A stretch of DNA of 64,000 bases from an uncultured Allomuricauda sp. (GTDB lineage: Bacteria > Bacteroidota > Bacteroidia > Flavobacteriales > Flavobacteriaceae): the NCBI RefSeq assembly GCF_947499585.1, contig NZ_CANMOO010000002.1, positions 558,001-622,000 of the forward strand, in the 5' to 3' direction. Positions within the stretch are counted from its first letter, which is position 1; every line of letters begins with the position of its first letter. Under the pieces are notes generated by a model. The model did not search any database, was not told where the DNA came from, and worked only from the letters and a program-made list of their open reading frames with translations. Shown in pieces: positions 16,630 to 25,553 of this stretch. The translations under genes and the position numbers were made by a program.

Positions 16630-18420
16630 TTAAGCTTCGCAGCTGGCGCAATCTTTTTTCTGTTTAAACTTCTGCGCTGCGTTCATACTGTGCTGATAGT
16701 AAAGCGATTTCAATCCTAATTTCCATGCAGTTACATGAATCTTATTGATTTCCTTGACTGGCATATCTGGGTGTACAATAATGTTCACCGACTGTCCTTG
16801 GTCTATATGGTTTTGTCTATTGGCAGCTTGATAAATAATATCCAATTGATCAATCTCTGAATAGGTTTTAAAGACATCTTTTTCAAGTTGCGTAAGGAAG
16901 TCTAAATGCTGTACCGAGCCATCTTGATCACGGATACTTCGCCAAACATCAGTTGTATTTTCTCCTTTGTCCTCTAAAAGTTTCTCTAAAAATGGATTCT
17001 TTATCGTGGTTTTGATCTTGGCAATATCCTTTACATAAATATTGGACCATATGGGTTCTATACCCTGCGATACTTGACCTAGGATAAAAGCCGAAGAAGT
17101 TGTTGGAGCAATCGCATTTAAGGTAGCATTACGTCTACCATAGCCTTTCAGTACAGCTGGTTCTCCAAATTTCTTAGCTAGCGCTTCAGATGCGTTATAG
17201 GATTTGGTTTTGATGCTCCTGAAGATCTCATTGTTTAAATTATATGCTTCTTGACTATTAAAAGGCATCATTTTAGACTGCAATAATGAGTGCCATCCTA
17301 ATACTCCTAGCCCTAATGCTCTATTATCTTTTGCGAAGTTGTAAGCCCGTTCCATAAAAAGAAAGGTCTGGCGATCTTCACGGTTTGAAGAATCCCGATA
17401 AGCTTCCAATTTTTCAATGAATTCTGTAATAACAGCGTCTAAAAAGTACACCATCGTCTCTACCGCATCGGTATCTTTCCATTTGTCGTAATGCAATACG
17501 TTTACCGATGATAGTACACATACAAATGACCAATCATCATTTGATGGCAACATAATCTCGGTACAAAGGTTACTGGCATAGATCGTATGTTGTTTGTCTT
17601 TATAGACATCTGCAGCGGCATTATTTGCATGATCACTAAAGAAAATATAGGGGTAGCCCATCTCTCCTCTTCGCTGTAATACTTTTGCCCAAACAGATCG
17701 TTTTTCAATATCTCCATCGATCATTTCCTGCATCCATTTATCGGTCACCGTAACCCCGTGTGTCAACTCCTGAATAGGGTTTCCTTCCGTACCGATTTCC
17801 AAAAACTCTGAAATGTCAGGGTGTTCAACTGGCAAGTAAGGGGAAAAACGACCTCGCCTTACAGAACCTTGGCTAACCACATCAACCATAGACTCAAAAA
17901 GCTGCATAATATGTACCGCTCCTGACGCTTGCCCATTGTTCTTTACTTCTGCCCCACGGTGTCTAATCTTTCCGAAGTATCCTGAGGTGCCCCCTCCCAG
18001 TTTGGACATCATACCAACCTCTGACTGGGTATATAAGATATTGCCCATATCATCATCAATATGCGAACCAAAACAACTGATGGGCAATCCTCGTTCTTTT
18101 CCAAAATTTGACCAAACAGGTGATGCCAGAGAGAAAAAGCCCTGAGACATATAACCATAAAATTTATCAGAGAAACCAGGCATCTGCAACAGCTGTTCAG
18201 CTCTATCTGCAATTTCACGGATTCGTTGCTCAGCGCTAACCCCTTCAGTCAAATATCCAGAAGCTAAGAAGTTTCGACTGTGTTCCGTAAGCCATTCAAA
18301 TCCTTTTTGGTCTTGCTTGCTTAAATTTTTGAGTGCTTCTTTTCTTGCATTAACAAGTTGTTCGCTCTCGGAAATAGTTGTTGATGTTTGTGTGTTTAAG
18401 GTATGTTTTTGATCGTTCAT
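16630..18420 (-). CDS. nrdA: Ribonucleotide reductase large subunit without ATP-cone
   Basis: Reduces ribonucleoside diphosphates to deoxyribonucleotides. Catalytic residues are visible: Cys116 (PISCFGSH), Cys286 and Glu288 (NLCTEI), Cys301, the radical-transfer pair Tyr574-Tyr575 (SLYYQHS), and the C-terminal shuttle cysteines 591 and 594 (CASC). At 596 residues it is much shorter than E. coli NrdA (about 760) because the N-terminal ATP-cone is missing. That domain is instead fused to NrdB next door. The start codon follows the nrdB stop with no intervening base, so the two are translationally linked. Confidence 0.96.
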   Translation of the reverse strand: MNDQKHTLNTQTSTTISESEQLVNARKEALKNLSKQDQKGFEWLTEHSRNFLASGYLTEGVSAEQRIREIADRAEQLLQMPGFSDKFYGYMSQGFFSLASPVWSNFGKERGLPISCFGSHIDDDMGNILYTQSEVGMMSKLGGGTSGYFGKIRHRGAEVKNNGQASGAVHIMQLFESMVDVVSQGSVRRGRFSPYLPVEHPDISEFLEIGTEGNPIQELTHGVTVTDKWMQEMIDGDIEKRSVWAKVLQRRGEMGYPYIFFSDHANNAAADVYKDKQHTIYASNLCTEIMLPSNDDWSFVCVLSSVNVLHYDKWKDTDAVETMVYFLDAVITEFIEKLEAYRDSSNREDRQTFLFMERAYNFAKDNRALGLGVLGWHSLLQSKMMPFNSQEAYNLNNEIFRSIKTKSYNASEALAKKFGEPAVLKGYGRRNATLNAIAPTTSSAFILGQVSQGIEPIWSNIYVKDIAKIKTTIKNPFLEKLLEDKGENTTDVWRSIRDQDGSVQHLDFLTQLEKDVFKTYSEIDQLDIIYQAANRQNHIDQGQSVNIIVHPDMPVKEINKIHVTAWKLGLKSLYYQHSMNAAQKFKQKKDCASCEA

Positions 18421-19695
18421 TTAAAAAAGGTCGTCGCTGGTTATACTTTGTGTTCTTTTACTGTAGTTAATGGAGCGCTTTACAAAGAAATCGCCATGTT
18501 TGGTGCCAATAATCTCATCATCAAACCATTCTGTTTGCGTCAATAATGTCTCATCAATTTCAAATATTTTATCGATCCCAATACTCTCTAGGGAATTATT
18601 GAATCTGTTCTTTATAAACTCGTTCACCAAGGCTTTGGGCAGAAAATCAAGCTCGCCTTTTTCAAAAATCCAATCTACCACCTCGCTTTCTGCTATGAAT
18701 GCATCTTTGCACATTTCCTGTATCATATTATGGTAATCGGCATCAAACCACTCAGGGTTTTCATCTTTGATGATATTGATGATATCAATCCCGAAATCAC
18801 CGTGAATCTGTTCTTCCTTAGATGTGGCTTCCACAACATTGGAAATACCCTTAAACATATTCTTGTGCTTGTTAAAGGCCATGATGATCAAAAACTGTGA
18901 GAATAGGGATACGTGTTCAATAAATAGGGAGAACAACAAAACAGACTCTGCATATTCTTTATTATCCTCACTTTTTGCGTTTTTAAGCGCTGTTTCCAAG
19001 TACTGTACCCGCTTCATGATGACCGGTTTTTTCTTGAGGTTCTTAAACTCCTCATTAAGTCCCAAAATCTCAAGTAAGTGAGAATACGCATCATGATGGC
19101 GAACTTCACTTTCAGCAAAAGTTGCGCCTACTGAACCTACCTCGGGCTTTGGCATTCTATGGTATATATCTCCCCAGAATGTTTTTACAGCGACTTCTAT
19201 TTGAGAGATGGCCAGCATGGTGTTTTTTAAGGCACTACGCTCAGTTTCCGAGAGACGCGTCTTAAAATCTTGAATGTCACTTGTAAAGTTAAATTCAGTA
19301 TGAATCCAGTACGAATGACGAATAGCTGGTACATATTCATACAGGGCTGGATATTCATATGGTTTTAGATTAATGCGCTTCTCAAAAATATTGGTCTTAC
19401 GTTTTTGAGCTTGCTCATTTCGATATAGAATATAGCCCTTGGCCACGTCAAAAAACCCGCTTTCCATCAGCTTGTTCTCAACAAAATCCTGCACCTCCTC
19501 TACTGTAGGCACATAGCTTTCATCAAACTGCTTTCGTTCCAAAAGTGCAGTATAAACATTGCCAGAGATACGCTCTGCATCCATAAAATCTCCATGATTT
19601 GCAGCAGTCATGGCTTTTAGGATAGCATTTGTTATCTTATCTAGCTGAAAGGGTTTCGTGACAAAATCCCTCTTGATGACGTGGGTAATTTCCAT
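18421..19695 (-). CDS. nrdB: Ribonucleotide reductase radical subunit with N-terminal ATP-cone
   Basis: Supplies the radical for NrdA. Residues 1-100 form an ATP-cone (KRDFVTKPFQLDKITNAI, YVPTVEEVQDFVE), normally found on the large subunit. Residues about 110-424 are the ferritin-like radical domain with metal ligands Glu197 and His200 and the radical tyrosine at 204 (EVRHHDAYSH). This fused layout has been studied in the flavobacterium Leeuwenhoekiella blandensis, where dATP shuts the enzyme down by oligomerising NrdB. The same control is inferred here. It is first in the nrdBA operon, with a long leader upstream. Confidence 0.95.
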   Translation of the reverse strand: MEITHVIKRDFVTKPFQLDKITNAILKAMTAANHGDFMDAERISGNVYTALLERKQFDESYVPTVEEVQDFVENKLMESGFFDVAKGYILYRNEQAQKRKTNIFEKRINLKPYEYPALYEYVPAIRHSYWIHTEFNFTSDIQDFKTRLSETERSALKNTMLAISQIEVAVKTFWGDIYHRMPKPEVGSVGATFAESEVRHHDAYSHLLEILGLNEEFKNLKKKPVIMKRVQYLETALKNAKSEDNKEYAESVLLFSLFIEHVSLFSQFLIIMAFNKHKNMFKGISNVVEATSKEEQIHGDFGIDIINIIKDENPEWFDADYHNMIQEMCKDAFIAESEVVDWIFEKGELDFLPKALVNEFIKNRFNNSLESIGIDKIFEIDETLLTQTEWFDDEIIGTKHGDFFVKRSINYSKRTQSITSDDLF

Positions 19696-20288
19696 GATAT
19701 TTTGTGATTAAAATTGCTCTAAAGAAGCGAGACGTAAAGGTCAATTTTTATTGGTCTTGTTCATCCTGAAAATCTTGGAGTTTTTCCACACCGTTATCAA
19801 CAATGCAAAAAAATCTTTAGAAAATGCTTAGAAATCAATAGGATAATTTGGCCTAAGGCTTAGAATTCAGTACTGTTAAAAAATGATTGGCGTAGTACTT
19901 ATTGTGAGAAAGCAAAAAAATCTCAATGACTTTAATTTGTAATGTTTAAAATATTTTGTTTTCGCAGTAAACAACAAAATACGCCTACTTTGCTCCTTTA
20001 TTTATTAAAGCAAATGAGGATATAAATAAAAATGTAGAAACCACTAAAAAAGACCAAGTTCAGTACACTTTTAATTGAAGATTTACAGAAACCCATAAAA
20101 TAATTTCTTTATTAAAATTTTCAATACAATTAATTTCCCAAATACTTTTGAGTAAGTATATTAATCACAAACTCAGGTTTAGACCAAATACTAAGACTTT
20201 GAGAATAAGCCTGTATAACTATGAAACCCGATGGAGATTTACAGGACAATAGATTAAGTTGACTTAATTTAGAATTAAAAAAGAATAG
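19696..20288. other. 593-base divergent gap between nrdB and an AraC-type regulator
   Basis: AT-rich stretch with no supportable gene. It must contain the nrdBA promoter (minus strand) and that of the AraC-type gene (plus strand). I found no exact TAnnTTTG box for either. Two near-consensus DnaA boxes lie at 19782-19802. No NrdR-box pair was recognised. Confidence 0.5.
19782..19802 (+). promoter_or_regulatory. Possible pair of DnaA boxes upstream of nrdB
   Basis: TTTTCCACA (19782-19790) and TTATCAACA (19794-19802) each differ from the DnaA box TTATCCACA by one base and lie three bases apart, about 90 bases before the nrdB start. DnaA controls nrdAB in E. coli, so the position is suggestive. 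Nine-base motifs with a mismatch are common by chance in AT-rich DNA. Confidence 0.25.
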
Positions 20289-21404
20289 ATGATGGATATA
20301 GTCTGGAAAATAATCTTTATATGTTTCGCCTTCCAAGGGTTTTCTTTTGCAATACTGTTAGTAGTTAAAAAGAGTTCCTCTCAATATGCCAATATAATTT
20401 GGGCTTTTTTTTTAACACTTTTCTCGCTAAACTTAATATACAATGTACTGTATTGGTTTAATCCTACAAGCAGGGTTACGGAATCTCTTGACCATATGTA
20501 TTTTATTCCCTTATCTCTGTACGGGCCATTGTTCTTCTTTTATATACGCAACCTAGTCAAGAACACAAAAATTAATATTAAAAAAGATATATATCACTTT
20601 ATACCGCTGTTTATAGTTTTTGCAAATTATGGTAATTTTTATTTATTAGGAGTCGATGCTAAAATTGCGATTATTAAGGAAGGTGGTATTAACAATTTTG
20701 TTTTAATAAATGACAACCTTCTATATGTAGCTGTAACCTTAATACTAATTGGATATGGGGTTGTCTCATTTATAATTTCTAAAAACAGCTATTTAAAGGA
20801 TTTTGAAATGAGGTTATGGCTGCGTTTAAAAACTACGGCTTTTTCACTTTTTGGTTTTTCGTGGTTAACTTATTATGTGCTCTTCGCACTTAATATTTTA
20901 TCTGTAACTGCTGATTATATGATGAGCTTAGTTATGATAACTTTCATTGGAATGAGCACTTATTTTGGGTTTATCCATTCAAAGGTTTTCAATGGTCAAT
21001 CCTTGAGCAAAGCGGTTCCATTTATTAAATACCGAAAATCTGGACTATCAAAAGAAGTCCTAAAGGATTACAAAAAAAAATTGCTCAAAGTAATGACGGT
21101 GGAAAATCTTCATCTAAATAGCGAGCTTAAACTAACAGATTTAGCTGAAAAATTGAATATTTCAAGACATCATACTTCGCAGATTATTAACGAATCTTTT
21201 GGTATGAGTTTTTATGAGTACATAAATAAGTTAAGGGTAATGGAAGCCCAAAGAATACTCCAAGATGAGGGTTCAATAAATATGAATATTGATGATATAG
21301 CTTTTATTTCAGGTTTTAACAACAGGATGTCGTTTTATACCTCTTTCAAAAAATACTCTGGGGCTACACCTTCACAGTACAGAAACAAAAGCCTAGCATC
21401 ATAA
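20289..21404 (+). CDS. Membrane-anchored AraC-family regulator
   Basis: A 371-residue protein. Its first two-thirds is hydrophobic, with about six to seven predicted membrane helices (for example IIFICFAFQGFSFAILLVV at 8-26 and IIWAFFLTLFSLNLIYNVLYW). Its last 100 residues are an AraC-type double helix-turn-helix (KLTDLAEKLNISRHHTSQII, then SGFNNRMSFYTSFKKYSGATPSQYR). Such proteins in Bacteroidota presumably sense a signal at the membrane and act on nearby genes. The target is unknown. The related secreted-protein pair just downstream on the other strand and the SusCD locus are candidates by position only. Confidence 0.85.
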   Translation: MMDIVWKIIFICFAFQGFSFAILLVVKKSSSQYANIIWAFFLTLFSLNLIYNVLYWFNPTSRVTESLDHMYFIPLSLYGPLFFFYIRNLVKNTKINIKKDIYHFIPLFIVFANYGNFYLLGVDAKIAIIKEGGINNFVLINDNLLYVAVTLILIGYGVVSFIISKNSYLKDFEMRLWLRLKTTAFSLFGFSWLTYYVLFALNILSVTADYMMSLVMITFIGMSTYFGFIHSKVFNGQSLSKAVPFIKYRKSGLSKEVLKDYKKKLLKVMTVENLHLNSELKLTDLAEKLNISRHHTSQIINESFGMSFYEYINKLRVMEAQRILQDEGSINMNIDDIAFISGFNNRMSFYTSFKKYSGATPSQYRNKSLAS

Positions 21405-21559
21405 AATAATTCATTGAAACAACTCAACTCCCTGCTTTAAAGTTAAAAGTAGATTGTTATCAAATTCTAATATTAGAATCATTGTAATAGCTGCTCAAAA
21501 AATAGAAACTCGGTTGCTAGGTTTCATCATTAATTTTAAACATTTTGTGGAAAGCAAGG

Positions 21560-22126
21560 TCAATTGTCCTTCATTAGCAATTTCTCGAACATATGGAATT
21601 TCCAATCTGATGAATTGTCTTTAGAAGTTTTTATATAAGTCTTTCGAAGTATGTACTTCTCTTCTTCACTTTTGAATATTTCCCAATTACTTCTCACAAA
21701 TTCCTCAACATCATTTTCAATTAAAAAAGAGGCTTTTGTATTATAAAAAAACTGATCCCCAATTGTTTTTAATTCCCCATCCATTAAAACCTTAATTGGC
21801 CATGTAGAACTGAACCAAAGGTTCTCATATAAATCATATATCTCATTATAATTAAAGTATACAATATCTAACGCATTGGATTTATCAGGACGTGCGATAT
21901 CATAAACACACTTAATGAATTGTTCTCCTACTTCATAATTGCAGGAACAACTTCCTTTTAGCGTTCTTAGACTACTTCCTTCTGGATTATAAATACGTTC
22001 TACTTCCCAGCTTCCTATTAGAAAAGACAAATCTTTTGTCGACTTTTCTGAATTGGCAGATTGCGCAATGATGGTTACTGAAGAAAAGAAAATACCCTTT
22101 ATGATATTGGAAAACTTTGTTAAAGT
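21560..22126 (-). CDS. Unrecognised small protein, DUF1579-like
   Basis: About 190 residues. An ATG at 22135 overlaps the previous gene by 10 bases; a second Met two codons in would start at 22129. An N-terminal hydrophobic stretch (IIKGIFFSSVTIIAQS) looks like a signal peptide. The motif FLIGSWEVERIYNPEG, followed by alternating short strands (YEVGEQFIKCVYDI, LDIVYFNYNE), resembles the lipocalin-like fold of DUF1579 proteins and the neighbouring gene at 22126-22668. The role is unknown. A thiol-rich CSCN near residue 63 is unusual for this type. Confidence 0.65.
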   Translation of the reverse strand, partial: TLTKFSNIIKGIFFSSVTIIAQSANSEKSTKDLSFLIGSWEVERIYNPEGSSLRTLKGSCSCNYEVGEQFIKCVYDIARPDKSNALDIVYFNYNEIYDLYENLWFSSTWPIKVLMDGELKTIGDQFFYNTKASFLIENDVEEFVRSNWEIFKSEEEKYILRKTYIKTSKDNSSDWKFHMFEKLLMKDN

Positions 22127-22668
22127 CATTGCCACGTTCTTTTATAATCAATTCTCCAAAGTTGTTCCCAAGTTTTTCCATCATCATAAGAGCGTTGCCA
22201 ATCCCATGTAAAGGAATCTTTTTTGATATTTTTGAACACCATTCTCGAAATGACATTTTTGCCATTAATTGTTGCTGGTTGAGTTTTCAATATTCTTTTA
22301 TCACCATCAATTTCTCCAACAAAATCAAAATACCCTCCTTGGTTATCTGCCCAAGCTTGTTTCCATCTGTTAAAATTTGGCTGGTACACAGAAATACTGG
22401 TTCCCTTGAAACCGGAATTACCTCCCCCCGTTACTTGGAAATTTTCACGAATAACCTTTCCATCAAGAATTTTAATAATTTCATTTGTCCCTATCCCTAT
22501 TTTGTCATTCCCTTCGTCCCATGTGACTTTCCAAGTTCCTAACCAGAAGTCGAAAAAAGTGTTAGTTTTATTTAAATCAACAGCAATGTCTTTAATAGAG
22601 TTTTGACCTAAAGTAATCGTAGTGTTTACTACAACCATGCATACTAGCAATACCAATGTCTTTTTCAT
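22126..22668 (-). CDS. Unrecognised secreted protein, DUF1579-like
   Basis: A 180-residue protein with a clear signal peptide (MKKTLVLLVCMVVVNTTITLGQ). The body begins FFDFWLGTWKVTWDEG, a wording seen in DUF1579-type proteins, and continues with beta-rich stretches ending in FTWDWQRSYDDGKTWEQLWRI. No catalytic motif is visible. It precedes and slightly overlaps its shorter relative, so the two probably form one operon that arose by duplication. It is likely periplasmic. Confidence 0.7.
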   Translation of the reverse strand: MKKTLVLLVCMVVVNTTITLGQNSIKDIAVDLNKTNTFFDFWLGTWKVTWDEGNDKIGIGTNEIIKILDGKVIRENFQVTGGGNSGFKGTSISVYQPNFNRWKQAWADNQGGYFDFVGEIDGDKRILKTQPATINGKNVISRMVFKNIKKDSFTWDWQRSYDDGKTWEQLWRIDYKRTWQ

Positions 22669-22784
22669 TTGAAGTGTTTAACTTATTTAGGATAAAAGAA
22701 CTAAATGAAATCCATAGAATTGTAAATATTCTTCGGAACAAATACCCATAATACTTAGGTAGTATGGGCTGCACCTAAAAATCA

Positions 22785-22816
22785 CTAAAAAAAAGGGAAC
22801 CGATTTGGCTCCCCTT
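22785..22816 (-). terminator. Terminator of the SusC/SusD/lipoprotein operon
   Basis: Read on the minus strand, AAGGGGAGCC pairs imperfectly with GGTTCCCTT around AAATC and is followed by eight U residues. It lies directly after the lipoprotein gene ending at 22842 and closes the operon that begins with the SusC gene. Confidence 0.7.
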
Positions 22817-22841
22817 CTAAATACATCAAATATTCATCCAA

Positions 22842-23786
22842 TCATATTTTTGTTAATCTTAAGGAAACTTGGGCCGGTCCTACACCACAGTCATCACTTT
22901 CATCAGAAGTGAAATTGATCACAAAATCCCTATCGTCAGGGTCATTCAGGTCATACGTTGTGTTCACCTTTGCTGGTCCACTATTAATGGTACCATTACA
23001 ACCAGCTCCTAAACTTTGTCCAGGAGTAACTACAACCTCACCACAAATAAACTGAAACTCAAAGTCAACCGGGCCAAAACCTCCTCCCAAGGTAGGAATT
23101 GACCTGACAACCTTCGTTGTATTATTGACAGATTCAACGGTATACGTCCCGTCAACATAGTCAGCTACACCCAAATTTCCCACAGTTTCGGTAACTAATT
23201 GATACTGTCCAGTAAACAGGTCATCAGAGGGAAGTGGAGCGATGAGGTTAATGGTGTATTGAAAGGGCGAGGTAAAGAATGATCCGCCTTGTACTGTGCC
23301 CGTAACATCATCTGAAGAGAACACGCGTCCATCTGTAAGTTCTAATTCCAACCTTATAACAAAAGCATCTCCACAATTATAGTCTCCTGTAGATATCCCC
23401 AAAGTGGAAGCTATCTCCCCTACTGTGGTCATAAAACTTCCTCTAGGTAATCCAAAAGGTCCAGCGGCAAATTCGCTTGCTGAAATGGTAGCCAATTGTG
23501 CCTCTGTTGTTGTTGTTGTTTCATCATCGGTATTGTCGGTAAGGTTTACAAAGACTCTTACCTCTGATAATAATTCACCGTTCTCGGCATCCTGTTCCTC
23601 AATCTCAATAGTAGTTGTCGCAGAGGTATCTAATACATCCAGTGCGCTACCCTGTATGGAAACTGTCCTTAGTACTGCCCCTCTTTCAACATTTGGTAGT
23701 AGAATGTCAACGGTCTTGTCATCATCGCTGCAGGCTAACGTTAGTAAGGTCAGCAGGCCTATGTAGTATTTATTAATTTGTTTCAT
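22842..23786 (-). CDS. SusCD-associated outer-membrane lipoprotein, unrecognised
   Basis: A 314-residue protein starting with a lipoprotein signal (LLTLLTLACSDDD, with the cysteine at about residue 19). The acidic residues after the cysteine are common in Bacteroidota surface-exposed lipoproteins. The body is beta-rich and acidic, with the stretches RVFVNLTDNTDDETTTTT and YQLVTETVGNLGVADYVDGTY. It is the third gene of the SusC-SusD operon (33 bases after SusD), the usual place of an accessory ligand-binding lipoprotein. The ligand cannot be inferred. No enzyme motif is visible. Confidence 0.75.
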   Translation of the reverse strand: MKQINKYYIGLLTLLTLACSDDDKTVDILLPNVERGAVLRTVSIQGSALDVLDTSATTTIEIEEQDAENGELLSEVRVFVNLTDNTDDETTTTTEAQLATISASEFAAGPFGLPRGSFMTTVGEIASTLGISTGDYNCGDAFVIRLELELTDGRVFSSDDVTGTVQGGSFFTSPFQYTINLIAPLPSDDLFTGQYQLVTETVGNLGVADYVDGTYTVESVNNTTKVVRSIPTLGGGFGPVDFEFQFICGEVVVTPGQSLGAGCNGTINSGPAKVNTTYDLNDPDDRDFVINFTSDESDDCGVGPAQVSLRLTKI

Positions 23787-23819
23787 AAAACTCTAAATTT
23801 TATATTGATACGAATCTTT

Positions 23820-25535
23820 TTAATTAGCAGATGGGCCATTTGTATTGTCCCAAAATATTGGTTCTGCGTTCGATGCTTTCTGCGAAACATTTGAATTGGC
23901 ATTTACCGATACCGCCGGATAGTACATAGATCGCATGAAGTCCCCTGGGTTTGGCTCTATATTCGGTTGAACGGTCGTTGGAGCCCCAGTTCTTCTATAG
24001 AAATTATATGGGTCTATGCCATTACCGTAAAAGCCAATAAGGACTTGTTCTCCTAAAATATCCCACTTACCAGGAGTACTTGCATTGTCGAATGTGTTAA
24101 CTACATTATTAATGTATGATGTTACCTCACCACTTGTCGGTTCAAAGGAACGATCAGCAAAAGCATCAAGACCTCCAAATGACTGAACTTTATTTATTTG
24201 TTTGGCAACCGCCTGGCTCAACAGGTTACTTGCCTCAGCCATGTCACCGGATACCATAGCCATCTCGGCTCTCCAAAAGTCCGCCATAAAAGCAGTCATT
24301 ATAGGTGTGATTCCCGCTCCACTTCCTCCAAAAGAGGTAGGATCTCCTGGTTGTGCAATCGCTGTAAAACTATCATCGTCAAAACGTCCAGCAGCCGGAT
24401 ATACCCCCCATGTTGCTCGTAACAAACCATCAGGCGGTATTCCCTGGGAATCACCATGATCTCTGCCCCAATATCCATTGGGCAAAAAACAAAATGTAAA
24501 TCCACCGGAGACGTAATGCGGAGGTGGGGTCTGCAGGGAACAACGTAATGTTTCTTCGTTCGGCGGAATTTCTGCACCAGGTACCTGGGGAGATTGTCTA
24601 TAAATGTAGTAGCGGATTCTTGGGTCATTGGTTGTATCCAACAAATTCATAAGCCAATTCGACATATAATCTGTACCTCCCCCCGCAGTAAAATTAATCC
24701 CATATCGGGGGTGCCTTGTATCTGGATTGGTAGCGCTCCCAGCCGGCCAGTTCCATTGGAAATCATCTGTAGTATCCTGGATATAGTTCCCCGATATAAT
24801 GATTGAATCAAAATTGGCTAGAGCATTGCTATCTACCAAACGTGTTGTAGTGTAAAGCTTTAATTTTAGTGTATTAGCCGCACGAATCCATTTATCGTAG
24901 TCGTTATTATAAAAGAAATCATTGACTGGATTTGCTACCGGATTGCTGTTAAAATTAACTATTGCCTGATCAATCAACTGAAAGGCCATAGCATATATAT
25001 CTGCTCCCGCATCTAAAATTGGATTTTGGATTCCTTCCGAGAGTTGTGCTGCCTCGGCATAAGGAACATCCCCAAAAAAATCTACCATTGAAGTAATTAC
25101 ATAAGCCTCGATAAATTGAGCAATCCCAATATGTCTAGTAAGACCAGCTTCTTCAGCCAAAGGCGTCATAGTGCGGATATCTTGTATAATACCTCTGTAT
25201 ACATTGGTCCATTCGTCATCAAAGACTGCCGCTTGAAAACTGCTTTGATAATTAGAAGCTGTAGGATTTGTAAAGCTGGACATTCGAGTAAGTTCCATAC
25301 CTATAATGTTCAACCCATCATCGCCACTGGCAAAGTTATCCTCCGTAACGGCGGTACCGTCTAAATGGCGAACAAAGTCCTCCTGTATTGCAGTTAAAAA
25401 GAAATTAACATCTGCCTGGTCTGGCACCAAAAAATTAGGATCCTCTGTAATGTCCAGCTCGATTGTCTCGCATGAGGTCATTAGTAATGCGCAACAAGAC
25501 AATATCGCGAATAAATATTTGTTCAATTTTTTCAT
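23820..25535 (-). CDS. SusD/RagB-family nutrient-binding lipoprotein
   Basis: Surface lipoprotein that captures substrate as the lid over the partner SusC channel. From the ATG at 25535 (a TTG lies three codons upstream) the signal ends at the lipobox LLMTSC, the cysteine being about residue 22. The helical TPR-like body contains LAEEAGLTRHIGIAQFIEAYVI and MVDFFGDVPYAEA, which fit the SusD-like group 2 proteins. The 571-residue length is normal. It follows the SusC gene by 18 bases. No degradative enzyme is encoded nearby, so the ligand may be a peptide or small molecule rather than a polysaccharide. Confidence 0.93.
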   Translation of the reverse strand: MKKLNKYLFAILSCCALLMTSCETIELDITEDPNFLVPDQADVNFFLTAIQEDFVRHLDGTAVTEDNFASGDDGLNIIGMELTRMSSFTNPTASNYQSSFQAAVFDDEWTNVYRGIIQDIRTMTPLAEEAGLTRHIGIAQFIEAYVITSMVDFFGDVPYAEAAQLSEGIQNPILDAGADIYAMAFQLIDQAIVNFNSNPVANPVNDFFYNNDYDKWIRAANTLKLKLYTTTRLVDSNALANFDSIIISGNYIQDTTDDFQWNWPAGSATNPDTRHPRYGINFTAGGGTDYMSNWLMNLLDTTNDPRIRYYIYRQSPQVPGAEIPPNEETLRCSLQTPPPHYVSGGFTFCFLPNGYWGRDHGDSQGIPPDGLLRATWGVYPAAGRFDDDSFTAIAQPGDPTSFGGSGAGITPIMTAFMADFWRAEMAMVSGDMAEASNLLSQAVAKQINKVQSFGGLDAFADRSFEPTSGEVTSYINNVVNTFDNASTPGKWDILGEQVLIGFYGNGIDPYNFYRRTGAPTTVQPNIEPNPGDFMRSMYYPAVSVNANSNVSQKASNAEPIFWDNTNGPSAN

Positions 25536-25553
25536 TGTAGTCAATTTTGTTTT

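Noticed and set aside
22117-22542. Plus-strand 141-codon frame opposite the DUF1579-like gene
   Set aside because: The minus strand has a signal peptide and family pattern; the plus frame has neither.
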